Origin: Tumebacillus permanentifrigoris
GTDB taxonomy: Bacteria > Bacillota > Bacilli > Tumebacillales > Tumebacillaceae
Direction: 5' to 3'
Length of the DNA stretch: 64,000 nt
Assembly: GCF_003148565.1 (NCBI RefSeq)
Contig: NZ_QGGL01000008.1
Location: 1-64,000 of the forward strand
Positions within the stretch are counted from its first letter, which is position 1, and every line of letters starts with the position of its first letter. Below are positions 52,413-61,292 of the stretch, piece by piece. The notes beneath the pieces are model-generated. The model saw nothing but the letters and a program-made list of their open reading frames with translations, did not search any database and had not been told where the DNA came from. Both the position numbers and the translations under genes were made by a program.

Positions 52413-53354
52413 ATGAGTGAACAACAATTGTACGATGTCCTGATCGTCGGCGGCGGTCCGGCCGGGATGACCGCAGGTTTGTATGCAGGCCGTGCCAACC
52501 TCAAGGTCGCGATGATCGAGCGCGGCATGCCGGGGGGCCAAGCCTCCACGACGCACTTGATCGAGAACTTCCCCGGCGTGGAATCGATCGACGGGCCCAC
52601 CCTGTCGATGATCATGCACAAGCAGGCGGGCGATTTCGGTTGCGAGATGATCACCGCAGAGGTGGAGAAGATCGAGAACCTCGAAGGCAAGATCAAAAAG
52701 GTGATCACCTCGCGTGGCGAGTATCTCACCAAGACGATCATCCTCACGCCGGGTGCAGAGCCGAAGAAACTCGGCACACCGGGCGAGGACGAACTGCGCG
52801 GTCGTGGCGTGTCCTACTGCGCAACCTGTGATGGCGCGTTTTTCCGCGGCAAGGAACTGGTCGTCATCGGCGGCGGGGACTCCGCCGTCGAGGAGGGCAT
52901 CTACCTGACCCGCCACGCCTCGAAAGTCACGATCATTCACCGTCGCGACCAACTGCGCGCGCAAAAGATCCTGCAGGATCGCGCGTTCGCCAACGAAAAA
53001 GTCTCCTTCATCTGGGACACGGTCGTCGAAACGATCGCGGGCGAGAACAAAGTGGAGAAAGTGCTTCTGAAAAACACGAAAACGGGCGAGACTTCTGAAT
53101 ACCCGTGTGACGGCGCGTTCATCTACGTGGGCATGAAGCCGAACACCGACTTCCTCGCCGGGCTGCCGATTCTCGATGAGGCAGGCTACATCCCGACCAA
53201 TGCCAAGATGCAAACCAAGATCCCCGGTGTGTTTGCAGCGGGCGACGTGCGCGACACCGTGTTGCGCCAAGTGGTCACGGCGACCGGAGATGGCGCGATT
53301 GCAGCCTTCTACGCGGGTCACTATGTGGAATTGTGGACGGAGGATCAAGAGTGA
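52413..53354 (+). CDS. trxB: Thioredoxin-disulfide reductase
   Basis: TrxB moves electrons from NADPH to thioredoxin. The 313-residue flavoprotein has the FAD motif [20 protein letters not shown] (residues 9-28), redox-active CATC in [18 protein letters not shown] near residue 136, NADPH motif [16 protein letters not shown], and [28 protein letters not shown] 52413 follows TAGGAGGT. It overlaps selB by four bases (GTGA). TrxB followed by yvcI is the usual order; here selB and a redox module are inserted. Confidence 0.97.
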   Translation: MSEQQLYDVLIVGGGPAGMTAGLYAGRANLKVAMIERGMPGGQASTTHLIENFPGVESIDGPTLSMIMHKQAGDFGCEMITAEVEKIENLEGKIKKVITSRGEYLTKTIILTPGAEPKKLGTPGEDELRGRGVSYCATCDGAFFRGKELVVIGGGDSAVEEGIYLTRHASKVTIIHRRDQLRAQKILQDRAFANEKVSFIWDTVVETIAGENKVEKVLLKNTKTGETSEYPCDGAFIYVGMKPNTDFLAGLPILDEAGYIPTNAKMQTKIPGVFAAGDVRDTVLRQVVTATGDGAIAAFYAGHYVELWTEDQE

Positions 53355-55249
53355 CGGAGCCTTTTATCATCCTCGGCACAGCTGGGCACATCGACCACGG
53401 CAAAACGTCGTTGGTCAAAGCGCTGACCGGGATTGACACCGACATTCACAAGGAAGAACAAGAGCGGGGCATCACGATCGACATCGGGTTTGCCCCCTTC
53501 ACTCTCCCCGACGGCAAACGCCTCGGGGTGATTGACGTTCCAGGACATGAGCGCTTCATCCGCAACATGCTCGCCGGAGCGGGTGGGATCGACTTGATCC
53601 TCTTGGTGATCGATGCCAATGAAGGCATCATGCCGCAGACCGTGGAGCATCTGCACATTTTGGAAATGCTCCACGTCCAAAAGGGAATCATCGTGCTCAC
53701 CAAAACCGACACCGTGGAAGAGGAGTGGTTGGAGATGGTGACAGAGGAAGTCCGCGAAGGTTTGACGGGGACGTTTCTCGCAGAGGCCACGATCGTGCCC
53801 GTGTCTGCACATACCGGCGCTGGGATTGAGGCGTTGCGGGCGTTGATCGGAGAACTGGCAACCACGGTGAAACCGCGTGAAGTGACCGCCCCGTTGCGGG
53901 TGCCGGTCGACCGGGTGTTTTCGGTGCCAGGGTTTGGCACGGTCGCCACAGGGACCGTTTTTTCCGGAACGGTGGCGACGGGTGATGTTGTCGAACTGTT
54001 GCCAGCAGGCAGCTCGGCACGCGTGCGCACGATTCAGGTTCATGGGCAGACGGTGGATCACGCGCAGGCAGGTCAGCGAGCGGCGCTCAATCTGGCCGGG
54101 GTGGAACGGGCCGACCTCGAGCGCGGGATGGTCATTGCCAAGCCTGATGTGTATGAGCCGACGAAATTGCTCGATGTGCGCCTGCATCTGCTGGCTGACA
54201 GTCCACGGACCTTGACGAATTCCGCACGGATTCGTTTTTACATCGGGGCAAGTGAAGTGCTCGGGCGGGTTTCGATCTTGGAGCGTGATGAACTGCTGCC
54301 GGGGGAGGACGGGCTGGTGCAGATCCAGTTGGAGAGTCAGGTGGTCTGTGCGCCACAGGATCGATTCATCGTGCGTACCTATTCGCCGATGCTGACGATT
54401 GGCGGGGGCACGGTGATCGACCCAGCTCCGACGCGAGCGCACCGCCGACGCCGCGACTACGTGTTGGACGAGCTGTTGCAGCGCGAACAGGGCGGGCCTG
54501 AACAGTTGATTCTGCACGCATTGCTGGAGGAACCGGGGCTTGGACGTGCGCAGATCGCGACAGAGGTCAAGCTGACGGAGGACGTCGTCGCGCAGTGGCT
54601 GGCAACCTTGCAGGAGCACGGGAACGTGGTGGAGATCAACGGCGGCTATGTGGCGGCGGAGTGGCTCGGGCGCGTGCTGGATGAAGTGGAAGAAAAAGTG
54701 CGGGCGCACTTCGCCAAGGAGAAGTACCAGCTGACCGTACCGAAAGCCCATGTCGTGTCCCAACTCAGCAAAAAGCTCAAGCCCAAGCTATTCGATGCGC
54801 TGTTGGCGACTGGAGTCGGTCAGGAGCGCTTCGAGATCGTGCGCGACAAGGTAGGAATTCGCGGGTATGAGGTTCCGTTCACACGGCGGGACAAGGAATT
54901 GGTGCAGCAGATCACGGCATTGTATCAGGCGGGCCAGTTCCAACCGCCGTCGACCGAGGACGTTCGCACCCAGACCCACGCGCTGGACAAGACTCTCCAC
55001 GGCCTCTTGCACTATCTCAAAGAACGCGGCACGCTCGTGGAACTCGACGCGGGTGTCTATCTGCACAGCGAGTTCCTCGAACTCGCGAAACGTACCCTGC
55101 GCGAGAAATTTGCACAGACGGGGGCGTATTCTGTCGCTGATTTCCGCGACTGGGTGGGCACATCGCGCAAGTTCGCGGTGCTGATCTTGGAATACCTCGA
55201 TGCGATCAAGTTCAGCAAGCGAGTGGAAGACAAGCGCGTGCTGGTCTAA
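53351..55249 (+). CDS. selB: Selenocysteine-specific elongation factor SelB
   Basis: SelB is a GTPase that carries selenocysteinyl-tRNA to UGA codons marked by a SECIS hairpin. The 632-residue protein starts at GTG 53351, with GGAGG seven bases upstream. Motifs: G1 [13 protein letters not shown]2 RGITID, G3 DVPGHERF, G4 TKTD, domain [18 protein letters not shown], and C-terminal winged-helix repeats (about 380-632) for SECIS binding. It overlaps trxB. No selA, selD, tRNA-Sec or UGA-containing selenoprotein gene is seen in the window, so the rest of the pathway must lie elsewhere or be missing. Confidence 0.9.
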   Translation: MTEPFIILGTAGHIDHGKTSLVKALTGIDTDIHKEEQERGITIDIGFAPFTLPDGKRLGVIDVPGHERFIRNMLAGAGGIDLILLVIDANEGIMPQTVEHLHILEMLHVQKGIIVLTKTDTVEEEWLEMVTEEVREGLTGTFLAEATIVPVSAHTGAGIEALRALIGELATTVKPREVTAPLRVPVDRVFSVPGFGTVATGTVFSGTVATGDVVELLPAGSSARVRTIQVHGQTVDHAQAGQRAALNLAGVERADLERGMVIAKPDVYEPTKLLDVRLHLLADSPRTLTNSARIRFYIGASEVLGRVSILERDELLPGEDGLVQIQLESQVVCAPQDRFIVRTYSPMLTIGGGTVIDPAPTRAHRRRRDYVLDELLQREQGGPEQLILHALLEEPGLGRAQIATEVKLTEDVVAQWLATLQEHGNVVEINGGYVAAEWLGRVLDEVEEKVRAHFAKEKYQLTVPKAHVVSQLSKKLKPKLFDALLATGVGQERFEIVRDKVGIRGYEVPFTRRDKELVQQITALYQAGQFQPPSTEDVRTQTHALDKTLHGLLHYLKERGTLVELDAGVYLHSEFLELAKRTLREKFAQTGAYSVADFRDWVGTSRKFAVLILEYLDAIKFSKRVEDKRVLV

Positions 55250-55288
55250 AAAAAGGAGGCATCCCCAACTCGGGGATGCCTCCTTTTT
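55250..55288. terminator. Terminator after selB, facing the HxlR gene
   Basis: AAAAAGGAGGCATCCCC (55250-55266) pairs with GGGGATGCCTCCTTTTT (55272-55288). It is symmetrical, so it should work on both strands. Confidence 0.93.
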
Positions 55289-55308
55289 CAACTTCCTTAT
55301 GCAAAATG

Positions 55309-55623
55309 CTATTCGACCCATTTCTCGGCCCAGGTTTGGACAGCGTCCATGATCGGTTCGAGCGCGTGGCCCTTCTCTGTCAGTTCGTATTCGATGCGGA
55401 CTGGCGTTTCCGGGTAGACCCGACGGATGAGGATGCCGGCCGCCTCCAGTTCTTTGAAACGTTCGGCGAGCATGCGATCGCTCATCCCAGGGATGAGATC
55501 GGAGATTTCCTTGAACCTCTGCGGCCCGTTCATCAGCACCCGAATGATCAAGCCGTTCCAGCGCTTGCCGAGTAGGTTGAACGCATTCTCAAACCGTGGA
55601 CACAGCGTGTGATCATGTGCCAT
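55309..55623 (-). CDS. HxlR-family redox regulator, YodB/CatR-like
   Basis: The 104-residue winged-helix repressor has CPRFENAFNLLGKRWNGLIIRVLMNGPQRFKEISDLIP near the start and MLAERFKELEAAGILIRRVYPETPVRIEYELTEKG. This closely follows B. subtilis YodB as I recall it, including the redox-sensing Cys before Pro (residue 8 here, Cys6 in YodB). The C-terminal Cys of YodB is absent, pointing to a single-Cys thiol switch. The start is uncertain among ATG 55623, 55629 and 55632. It is divergent from pirin and azoreductase genes, which it probably controls through the repeat at 55702-55732. Confidence 0.85.
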   Translation of the reverse strand: MAHDHTLCPRFENAFNLLGKRWNGLIIRVLMNGPQRFKEISDLIPGMSDRMLAERFKELEAAGILIRRVYPETPVRIEYELTEKGHALEPIMDAVQTWAEKWVE

Positions 55624-55660
55624 GCTCATCATCTCCTGCTGTTATTTTACCACATCACCC

Positions 55661-55690
55661 TTGACAAAAGGTAGGGGTTTACCCTATGAT
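55661..55690 (+). promoter_or_regulatory. Promoter of the pirin-azoreductase operon
   Basis: TTGACA (55661-55666) and TATGAT (55685-55690) are 18 bases apart. The operator-like repeat begins 12 bases after the -10. Confidence 0.75.
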
Positions 55691-55701
55691 ACTGACATAA
55701 A

Positions 55702-55732
55702 GTTCGTGACTTACTTTTAGTTAGTCACTAAC
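55702..55732 (+). promoter_or_regulatory. Operator-like inverted repeat for the HxlR regulator
   Basis: GTTCGTGACT (55702-55711) and AGTCACTAAC (55723-55732) are mirror images except for one central base in each arm, spaced by 11 bases. It covers the probable transcription start of the pirin operon, so binding would repress it. The layout is like YodB-azoR1 regulation known in B. subtilis. Confidence 0.7.
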
Positions 55733-55783
55733 GGTGTGTGAATTCTAGCACACGAGGATACCCTAGATGAGGGGTGAAACCAG

Positions 55784-56485
55784 ATGATCAACGTAATCCA
55801 AGCTGGGGAACGCTATACAGCCGAACATGGCTGGTTGACCAGTCGCTTTAGTTTTTCGTTTGCTGAGTATTACGATCCACAAAATACCCGCTTCGGTGTC
55901 TTGCGCGTCTTCAATGATGACACGGTGCAAGCGGGCCAAGGCTTCGGTCGGCACCCGCATCAGGATATGGAGATCGTGACCTATGTGATCGACGGCACGC
56001 TTGAACATCAGGACAGTCTCGGCAACATCGGGGTGATCCATGCTGGCGAAGTGCAGCGCATCACGGCGGGGACGGGTCTCTCTCATTCGGAGTACAACCA
56101 CTCGAAAACCGAGCCCGTGCATTTCCTGCAACTCTGGTTCCTACCTGACAAGCAAGGCCATACACCTTCGTGGGAGCAACGCCAGTTTTCCAAGGAGCAG
56201 CAACGCAACACGCTACTACCGGTCGTCTCAGGCCGTGGGGTGGCAGATACGTTGCAGATGAACCAAGATGTGACGATCTACCTCTCCAACTTGGAGCAAG
56301 GTCAGACGCTCACACATACAGCGGAGAATTCCAATCGCTTGTTCTATGCGTTTGTCATTCGCGGCACGCTCGATCTCAATGGCGAGCAGATGCACGAAGG
56401 CGATGCAGCGCGCATCTCGGATGAAGAATCGCTCACCCTAAGCAGTCCCGACGGGGCCGAATTCATGCTCATCGACCTCGTCTAA
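55784..56485 (+). CDS. Pirin family protein (bicupin)
   Basis: Pirins are iron-binding bicupins; several have quercetinase (quercetin 2,3-dioxygenase) activity. The 233-residue protein has the N-terminal cupin with the metal His/Glu pattern FGRHPHQDMEIVTYVIDGTLEHQDSLGN and GEVQRITAGTGLSHSEYN, and a second, metal-free C-terminal cupin. It starts at ATG 55784 behind GAGGGGTG and is followed after 42 bases by azoR. The shared promoter, operator and divergent YodB-like gene suggest induction by quinones or other electrophiles. Confidence 0.88.
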   Translation: MINVIQAGERYTAEHGWLTSRFSFSFAEYYDPQNTRFGVLRVFNDDTVQAGQGFGRHPHQDMEIVTYVIDGTLEHQDSLGNIGVIHAGEVQRITAGTGLSHSEYNHSKTEPVHFLQLWFLPDKQGHTPSWEQRQFSKEQQRNTLLPVVSGRGVADTLQMNQDVTIYLSNLEQGQTLTHTAENSNRLFYAFVIRGTLDLNGEQMHEGDAARISDEESLTLSSPDGAEFMLIDLV

Positions 56486-56527
56486 ACCAGCACATACAAC
56501 CCCCAACTTGAAAGGATGAACAACAAC

Positions 56528-57160
56528 ATGGCAAAAGTACTGTACATCACAGCAAACCCGAACCCGGTCGAACATTCCTTCGGCCAAACGGTAGGCGCAG
56601 AGTTCGTCAACGCATACAAAGAAGCAAACCCGTCTGATGAGGTTGTCCACCTCGACCTCTACAAACTGAACATCCCGACCATCGACGAAGAAGTCATGGG
56701 CGGCTGGGGCAAGCTCCGTTCCGGCGCTGACTTTGGCACCCTCTCCGCAGGCGAGCAAGCGAAAGTTTCCCGCCTGAACGAACTGGCTGACGAGTTTGTT
56801 GGCGCTGACAAGTATGTATTTGTCACCCCGTTCTGGAACTTCTCGTTCCCTCCTGTTTTCAAAGCGTATGTGGACTCCTTCTGCGTTGCAGGCAAGTCCT
56901 TCAAATACACCGAACAAGGCCCGGTCGGCTTGTTGCAGGACAAAAAAGCAGTCCACATCCAAGCTTCTGGCGGCGTGTACTCCTCCGGCCCGATGCGTGA
57001 GTGGGACTTTGGCAACCGTTACCTGGAAACCATCTCCAAGTTCCTCGGCTTCAACCTGCAATCCCTGTTCGTAGAAGGCCAAGCGGCACAACCGGACCAA
57101 GCGGACACGATCAAAGCCAACGCGATCGAAGAAGCGAAGAAACTCGCGAAATCCTTCTAA
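56528..57160 (+). CDS. azoR: FMN-dependent NADH:azoreductase / quinone reductase
   Basis: AzoR-type flavodoxin-fold enzymes reduce quinones and azo dyes with two electrons, avoiding radicals. The 210-residue protein begins [23 protein letters not shown] and has the FMN-binding [39 protein letters not shown] and SGGVYSSGP segments. Length and pattern match B. subtilis AzoR1, which YodB represses. ATG 56528 is 11 bases after AAAGGA; ATG 56516 overlaps that site. It is the second gene of the operon with pirin, before a terminator. Confidence 0.9.
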   Translation: MAKVLYITANPNPVEHSFGQTVGAEFVNAYKEANPSDEVVHLDLYKLNIPTIDEEVMGGWGKLRSGADFGTLSAGEQAKVSRLNELADEFVGADKYVFVTPFWNFSFPPVFKAYVDSFCVAGKSFKYTEQGPVGLLQDKKAVHIQASGGVYSSGPMREWDFGNRYLETISKFLGFNLQSLFVEGQAAQPDQADTIKANAIEEAKKLAKSF

Positions 57161-57173
57161 TCCTCACTTCGTG

Positions 57174-57213
57174 AAAAAAAGACCGGCCACACGCATGCGC
57201 CGGTCTTTTTTTT
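57174..57213 (+). terminator. Terminator after azoR
   Basis: GACCGGC (57181-57187) pairs with GCCGGTC (57199-57205) within A7 and T-rich flanks. Confidence 0.88.
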
Positions 57214-57297
57214 ATGGAAGTATGGCGAAAAATCGAACTGTGAACGAATGTCATCCTTTGTTAACTTTTGTGTAATGTTTGTGAAATATTCCTGCGC

Positions 57298-57399
57298 TAT
57301 AGTGTAGATATCACATTGACCCCCCTTTATATGTATAGAACGTGATCTGTGGCGAGGATACTCTTCTTATAAGAAGAAGAACCTCGCCTCTTTTTTTTG
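57298..57399 (+). ncRNA. Possible short RNA or leader ending in a terminator before the nudix gene
   Basis: A -10-like TATAGT at 57298-57303 is followed by ATCAC (57310-57314) able to pair with GTGAT (57342-57346), then a strong hairpin: GGCGAGG (57351-57357) with CCTCGCC (57382-57388), with an inner perfect stem CTTCTT/AAGAAG, followed by T8 after a C-T pair. No ORF lies inside. It could be a small RNA or an attenuator for the nudix gene 40 bases later. Confidence 0.4.
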
Positions 57400-57437
57400 T
57401 CGAGTGGCGATGTTATCCTGAAAAAAGGTGATAAAAG

Positions 57438-57899
57438 ATGCAACTTGTTGTCCATTGCGTAATAGAACATAAGAAGCAGGTTTTGATGTTGCAAAAACCC
57501 CGGCGTGGTTGGTGGGTCGTTCCAGGCGGCAAAGTCGAAACCGGGGAGTCGCTCCAGCAAGCGGTCGTGCGCGAGATCAACGAAGAGACGGGGTTGGAGC
57601 TGACCAACCCGCAATTGCGCGGCGTGTTCACGATCCTCGTGGAGGACGCTGGCGTTGTGGTCAACCACTGGATGTTGTTCACGTTCCAAGCAAGCGCGTT
57701 TCAAGGCGAACTGGTCACCGAATGCGAGGAGGGGATCTTGGAATGGGTCCCGCTCGCGGAGTGGATGGAGCGTCCGATGGCGGCGGGGGACAAGTTGTTT
57801 TTGCCCCAGATTTTGGCGACTGAGCGTCTCGTCACGGGAACCTTCCGCTACACGCCCGAGTACGAATTGTTGGAGTGGCGACCGGACGCAGAAGCTTAA
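57438..57899 (+). CDS. Nudix hydrolase (YvcI/MutT-like)
   Basis: The 153-residue protein hydrolyses a nucleoside diphosphate linked to another moiety. The Nudix box GGKVETGESLQQAVVREINEETGLEL (Gx5Ex7REUxEExGU) is complete at residues 35-60. B. subtilis yvcI, a nudix gene, sits between trxB and rapZ, and this is in the same interval. ATG 57438 follows AAAAAAGGTG. The substrate cannot be assigned. Its Trp-rich LQKPRRGWWVVPGGK entry is typical of MutT-like members. Confidence 0.88.
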   Translation: MQLVVHCVIEHKKQVLMLQKPRRGWWVVPGGKVETGESLQQAVVREINEETGLELTNPQLRGVFTILVEDAGVVVNHWMLFTFQASAFQGELVTECEEGILEWVPLAEWMERPMAAGDKLFLPQILATERLVTGTFRYTPEYELLEWRPDAEA

Positions 57900-58042
57900 G
57901 TTGGAGATCTCGTCTGTTAATTGAATTTGTTTAGAATTATGTAAAATTTTACGAAGAGATTTAGCAGGATATTTCGGGTCCCACAGAGAATTGGTGGGAG
58001 TTTGCATCATTTCTTAGTTGCTGAGGGGGGTGGAGTCTGTCT

Positions 58043-60283
58043 ATGACTACGAAGAAGTACTTCCGTGCTGCCCTGAAGAAAACGGGCATCTTGTCGGTTT
58101 TGGACCGCACGTATGAGGCGATTGATAACCGATTTAAGATGCGTCTCAGCCAGAAGCTCGGACTGATTATCTTTGTTACGTTTTGTGGAATTCTCTTGGT
58201 TGGGGCGACGTCAATCTTTCAACTGTCCCGTTTAAACAGCGATATGGAGAAAGCTCTGACCGTGAATCTGACAGCCATGCGAATGGCTGAAGACATGAAG
58301 GTACAAGTGTCGCAGTATGATCGCCTCATCGTCAATTACATCAGGACTGATACCAACGATGGACGCAAAGTCTTGCTCGGCAACTTGGAGAAACTCAACC
58401 TTACGATGAAAAACAATCTCGAAGAGTATGAGAAACTCGCAACCGACGATGCCGACCAGAAGCAAGTTGCTGAACTCAAGAAAAACTGGCTCGCCTACTC
58501 CGACGCACAAAACAAAGTCGTCGAAGAAGCGGTGAAAAGCCAAGTCGTCGCTTTTCAACTCTGGGAGGGCAACCTCTCGGCGAGTTACAAAAAACTGACG
58601 TCGACGCTTGATGACATCAACAAGAAAAACGTGCTGGTCATCGAAGACTCCAAATCGGTGCTGCATTCGACCTACATCAGTTCCTGGGTGATGACGGCTG
58701 TCGCAATCGTGTTGATCGCGTTGGCGGCAGGTGCGCTGGGACTGGCGACCAATCGCTACTTCCTGAAACGCATCGCTCGATTGGTCGAAGTTAACGAAGT
58801 GTTGGCAGAGGGCGACCTGCGGGTCGATCCGAACATTCGCGCACACGACGAACTGGGCCAACTGGCACGCTCGACATCGGCGGTTATCGCCAACCTGCGC
58901 GTGATCATCGGCCAAGTCGGAGAAGCCTCGTACCAAGTGGCAACCGCCGCTTCGCGCATGGCGATCTCCGCAGAGGAATCGAACCGTGCCGGGCAATCGG
59001 TCGCAATCACCGTTCAGGAAGTCGCAGAGGGCACTTCGCGCCAAGTCGAGCGTTCCCAAGACAGCGCGAACCTGATGCACGAACTGTCCGATGCGGTCAC
59101 TGAAATCACCACGACGATGGACATGATCGTCATGATGGCAGAGGAAACTTCGCAAGTCGCCTTGATTGGACGCGAAGTGCTGGAGTCCACCTCTGAGCAG
59201 ATCGATGGCATCCGCGATGCGAACACCGAGACGGTGGAAGCGTTCGAAGGGCTGAACACCCAGTTGGGTCGGATCATCGAGATCGTCAACGTGATCACGG
59301 AAATCGCTTCACAGACCAACCTGCTGGCGCTGAACGCTGCGATTGAAGCGGCGCGGGCGGGGGAACATGGTCGCGGATTTGCAGTGGTCGCCGGGGAGGT
59401 CAAGATGCTGGCTGACCAGTCTTCGAAGGCAGCCGGTGAGGTGCGCAAGATCGTAGGTGCTTCACAAAAGGGCATGGATCAGATGAAGATTGCGTTGGCA
59501 GGATCGAACAAGCGCGTCGGTGATGGCGTGCGGGCGATGAATGAGAGCAACCGCAGTTTCGAAGTGATCCTCGCGTCGATCGAGGAGATGGTGATCCAAG
59601 TGCAAACTGTGGCGCGGACAACCGAGACGATCGGGGGTTCGACACAGAAGGTGCTGGAGAACATCGAGGATGTCGCGTCGATCACTGAGGAAGCAGCGGC
59701 AAGTGTCGAGGAAGTCTCCGCCGCTACTCAACAGCAGTTGGCTGGCATGCAAGAGATCTCCTCATCGGCTGTCATCCTCTCCGGTCTCGCCGATCAGTTG
59801 GATCAATCGGTACGTCGCTTCAAGGTCGAAGAAGCGCTCTATGGCAACAATTCATTTGGCCTCGACAATGTAGAGGAGACGGATGAATCAACAGACTCGG
59901 ACGTTCCAGAGGAATTGTTGATCGCCAGCGCCGTCGCGCTGGCTGACTTGGAAATTCTCCTGATCGAAACGGTCGAGACCGTCGAGGAATCTGAGGACTT
60001 CGATCTCGGAGAAGCGTATGCAGAACTGCGCGCCGAAGTGAATGCACAAGCTGCATCGGCGAGCGAGGAGGATACGCCAGAGGACCTCATGGAAATTCAG
60101 GACGAGACTGGTTCGGAGGACGCTGACTCAGGGGACTTCGACTCAGGGGAAACTCATTCAGATGAATCTGATGTAGAGGCTCCCAGCTCAGAGCAATCCG
60201 ACGTAGAGGAATCTAACTCAGAGGAATCTGACGTAGAGGCATCCAACTCCGAGGAATCCGACCCGGAAGACTCCACCAAGTAA
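58043..60283 (+). CDS. Methyl-accepting chemotaxis protein with acidic repeat tail
   Basis: This is a 746-residue membrane chemoreceptor. A cytoplasmic lead (1-38) precedes TM1 (about 39-60, [21 protein letters not shown]), a four-helix-bundle extracellular sensor (61-212), TM2 (about 213-237), HAMP (about 238-292), and the MCP signalling domain with hairpin [38 protein letters not shown] (about 425-462). After the last helix (near 595), about 140 residues are strongly acidic, ending in ten-residue repeats SDVExxxSEE. This tail is not part of the standard fold, and no CheR-binding pentapeptide is seen. Ligand unknown. ATG 58043 follows AGGGGGGTGG. Confidence 0.92.
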   Translation: MTTKKYFRAALKKTGILSVLDRTYEAIDNRFKMRLSQKLGLIIFVTFCGILLVGATSIFQLSRLNSDMEKALTVNLTAMRMAEDMKVQVSQYDRLIVNYIRTDTNDGRKVLLGNLEKLNLTMKNNLEEYEKLATDDADQKQVAELKKNWLAYSDAQNKVVEEAVKSQVVAFQLWEGNLSASYKKLTSTLDDINKKNVLVIEDSKSVLHSTYISSWVMTAVAIVLIALAAGALGLATNRYFLKRIARLVEVNEVLAEGDLRVDPNIRAHDELGQLARSTSAVIANLRVIIGQVGEASYQVATAASRMAISAEESNRAGQSVAITVQEVAEGTSRQVERSQDSANLMHELSDAVTEITTTMDMIVMMAEETSQVALIGREVLESTSEQIDGIRDANTETVEAFEGLNTQLGRIIEIVNVITEIASQTNLLALNAAIEAARAGEHGRGFAVVAGEVKMLADQSSKAAGEVRKIVGASQKGMDQMKIALAGSNKRVGDGVRAMNESNRSFEVILASIEEMVIQVQTVARTTETIGGSTQKVLENIEDVASITEEAAASVEEVSAATQQQLAGMQEISSSAVILSGLADQLDQSVRRFKVEEALYGNNSFGLDNVEETDESTDSDVPEELLIASAVALADLEILLIETVETVEESEDFDLGEAYAELRAEVNAQAASASEEDTPEDLMEIQDETGSEDADSGDFDSGETHSDESDVEAPSSEQSDVEESNSEESDVEASNSEESDPEDSTK
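60167..60280 (+). repeat. In-gene tandem repeat encoding SDVE-rich acidic decapeptides
   Basis: Near-identical 30-base units encode [30 protein letters not shown] and a final SDPEDSTK. Such repeats expand and shrink by slippage, so tail length probably varies between strains. Confidence 0.8.
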
Positions 60284-60301
60284 CCGAAATTCGCCTGTAA
60301 A

Positions 60302-60336
60302 AGAGACGGACACCCTGCGTGTCCGTCTCTTTTTTC
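60302..60336 (+). terminator. Terminator after the chemoreceptor gene
   Basis: AGAGACGGACAC (60302-60313) pairs perfectly with GTGTCCGTCTCT (60319-60330), then T7. Confidence 0.93.
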
Positions 60337-60418
60337 TGTAGGAGGCGTTTCTTCCTTTCCTTGGATTGTTCTGGTACACTAGGTGGTATGGATTTAGAGT
60401 GAATGCGGGGTGAACACC

Positions 60419-61285
60419 ATGCAAACGGAGATCAATTTAGTGATTATCACAGGTCTGTCCGGCGCGGGCAAATCGGTGATGATGCAAGCCCTTGAGGACA
60501 TCGGGTTTTTCTGCGTTGACAACCTGCCGCCTGCTTTGATTCCGAAATTTGGCGACTTGATCGTGCAATCGGCTGGCAAAGTCACCAAGGTCGGGCTCGT
60601 CTGTGACGCGCGCGGCGGGGACTTTTTCAGTCAGGTGTTCGATGCGTTGCGTGAGTTGGAACAGAAAAGCAATGTCAACTACCAGACGGTGTTCCTCGAA
60701 GCGGATGACTCCACGATCATCCGCCGCTACAAGGAAACGCGCCGCCGCCATCCGCTGGCGAAGGACGGACGCGTGGTCGACGGCATCGCGGAGGAACGGC
60801 GCATACTGGACGAGATTCGCGGCAAGGCCGACCTGATCATCAACACCACGAACCTCAAAGCAAGCGCATTGCGCCAACAGATTCTCGACCGCTTTGCCCA
60901 GATCGACCACCAGCAGATGAAGGTCGACATCATGTCGTTTGGCTTCAAGCACGGCGTTCCGATTGAGGCGGACATGATTTTCGATGTGCGCTTCCTGCCG
61001 AACCCGCACTACGTCGACCACCTGCGCCCGATGACGGGCAAGGACCAAGACGTGTACGACTACGTGATGAAGTGGCCGATCACCAATGCCTTTGCCAACA
61101 AGTTGACCGATATGATCGACTTCCTCCTGCCGCAGTATCGCAAGGAAGGCAAGGCGCAACTGGTGATCGGCATCGGCTGTACCGGTGGCAAGCATCGTTC
61201 CGTCGCCCTCGCGGAGTACCTGCATGAGCACATCAAAGATCGCGAATGGACGACTGTCGTACACCGCGATTCGGAAAAGAGTTGA
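60419..61285 (+). CDS. rapZ: RapZ family nucleotide-binding protein (YvcJ)
   Basis: This is a P-loop ATPase/GTPase of 288 residues. In E. coli RapZ is an RNase adaptor for GlmZ; in B. subtilis YvcJ affects competence. It has Walker A GLSGAGKSVMM (residues 11-21), DNLPPALIPKF, VCDARGGDFF, the TRRRHPLA motif and the C-terminal IGIGCTGGKHRSVALAEYL. ATG 60419 is six bases after GGGGTG; GTG 60410 overlaps it. It is first of the conserved rapZ-yvcK-whiA-crh block, with yvcK seven bases later. A TGGTACACT extended -10 lies at 60372. Confidence 0.95.
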   Translation: MQTEINLVIITGLSGAGKSVMMQALEDIGFFCVDNLPPALIPKFGDLIVQSAGKVTKVGLVCDARGGDFFSQVFDALRELEQKSNVNYQTVFLEADDSTIIRRYKETRRRHPLAKDGRVVDGIAEERRILDEIRGKADLIINTTNLKASALRQQILDRFAQIDHQQMKVDIMSFGFKHGVPIEADMIFDVRFLPNPHYVDHLRPMTGKDQDVYDYVMKWPITNAFANKLTDMIDFLLPQYRKEGKAQLVIGIGCTGGKHRSVALAEYLHEHIKDREWTTVVHRDSEKS

Positions 61286-61292
61286 TCCGACG

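Noticed and set aside
57941-57952. Palindrome GTAAAATTTTAC before the chemoreceptor gene, and hairpin TCCCAC/GTGGGA at 57979-57999
   Set aside because: Considered as an operator or c-di-GMP riboswitch. No riboswitch core is present, and a 12-base AT palindrome alone is weak evidence.
60167-60280. CRISPR-like short repeats
   Set aside because: The repeats are in frame, adjacent without spacers, and encode an acidic tail. No CRISPR array or cas gene was seen anywhere in the window.
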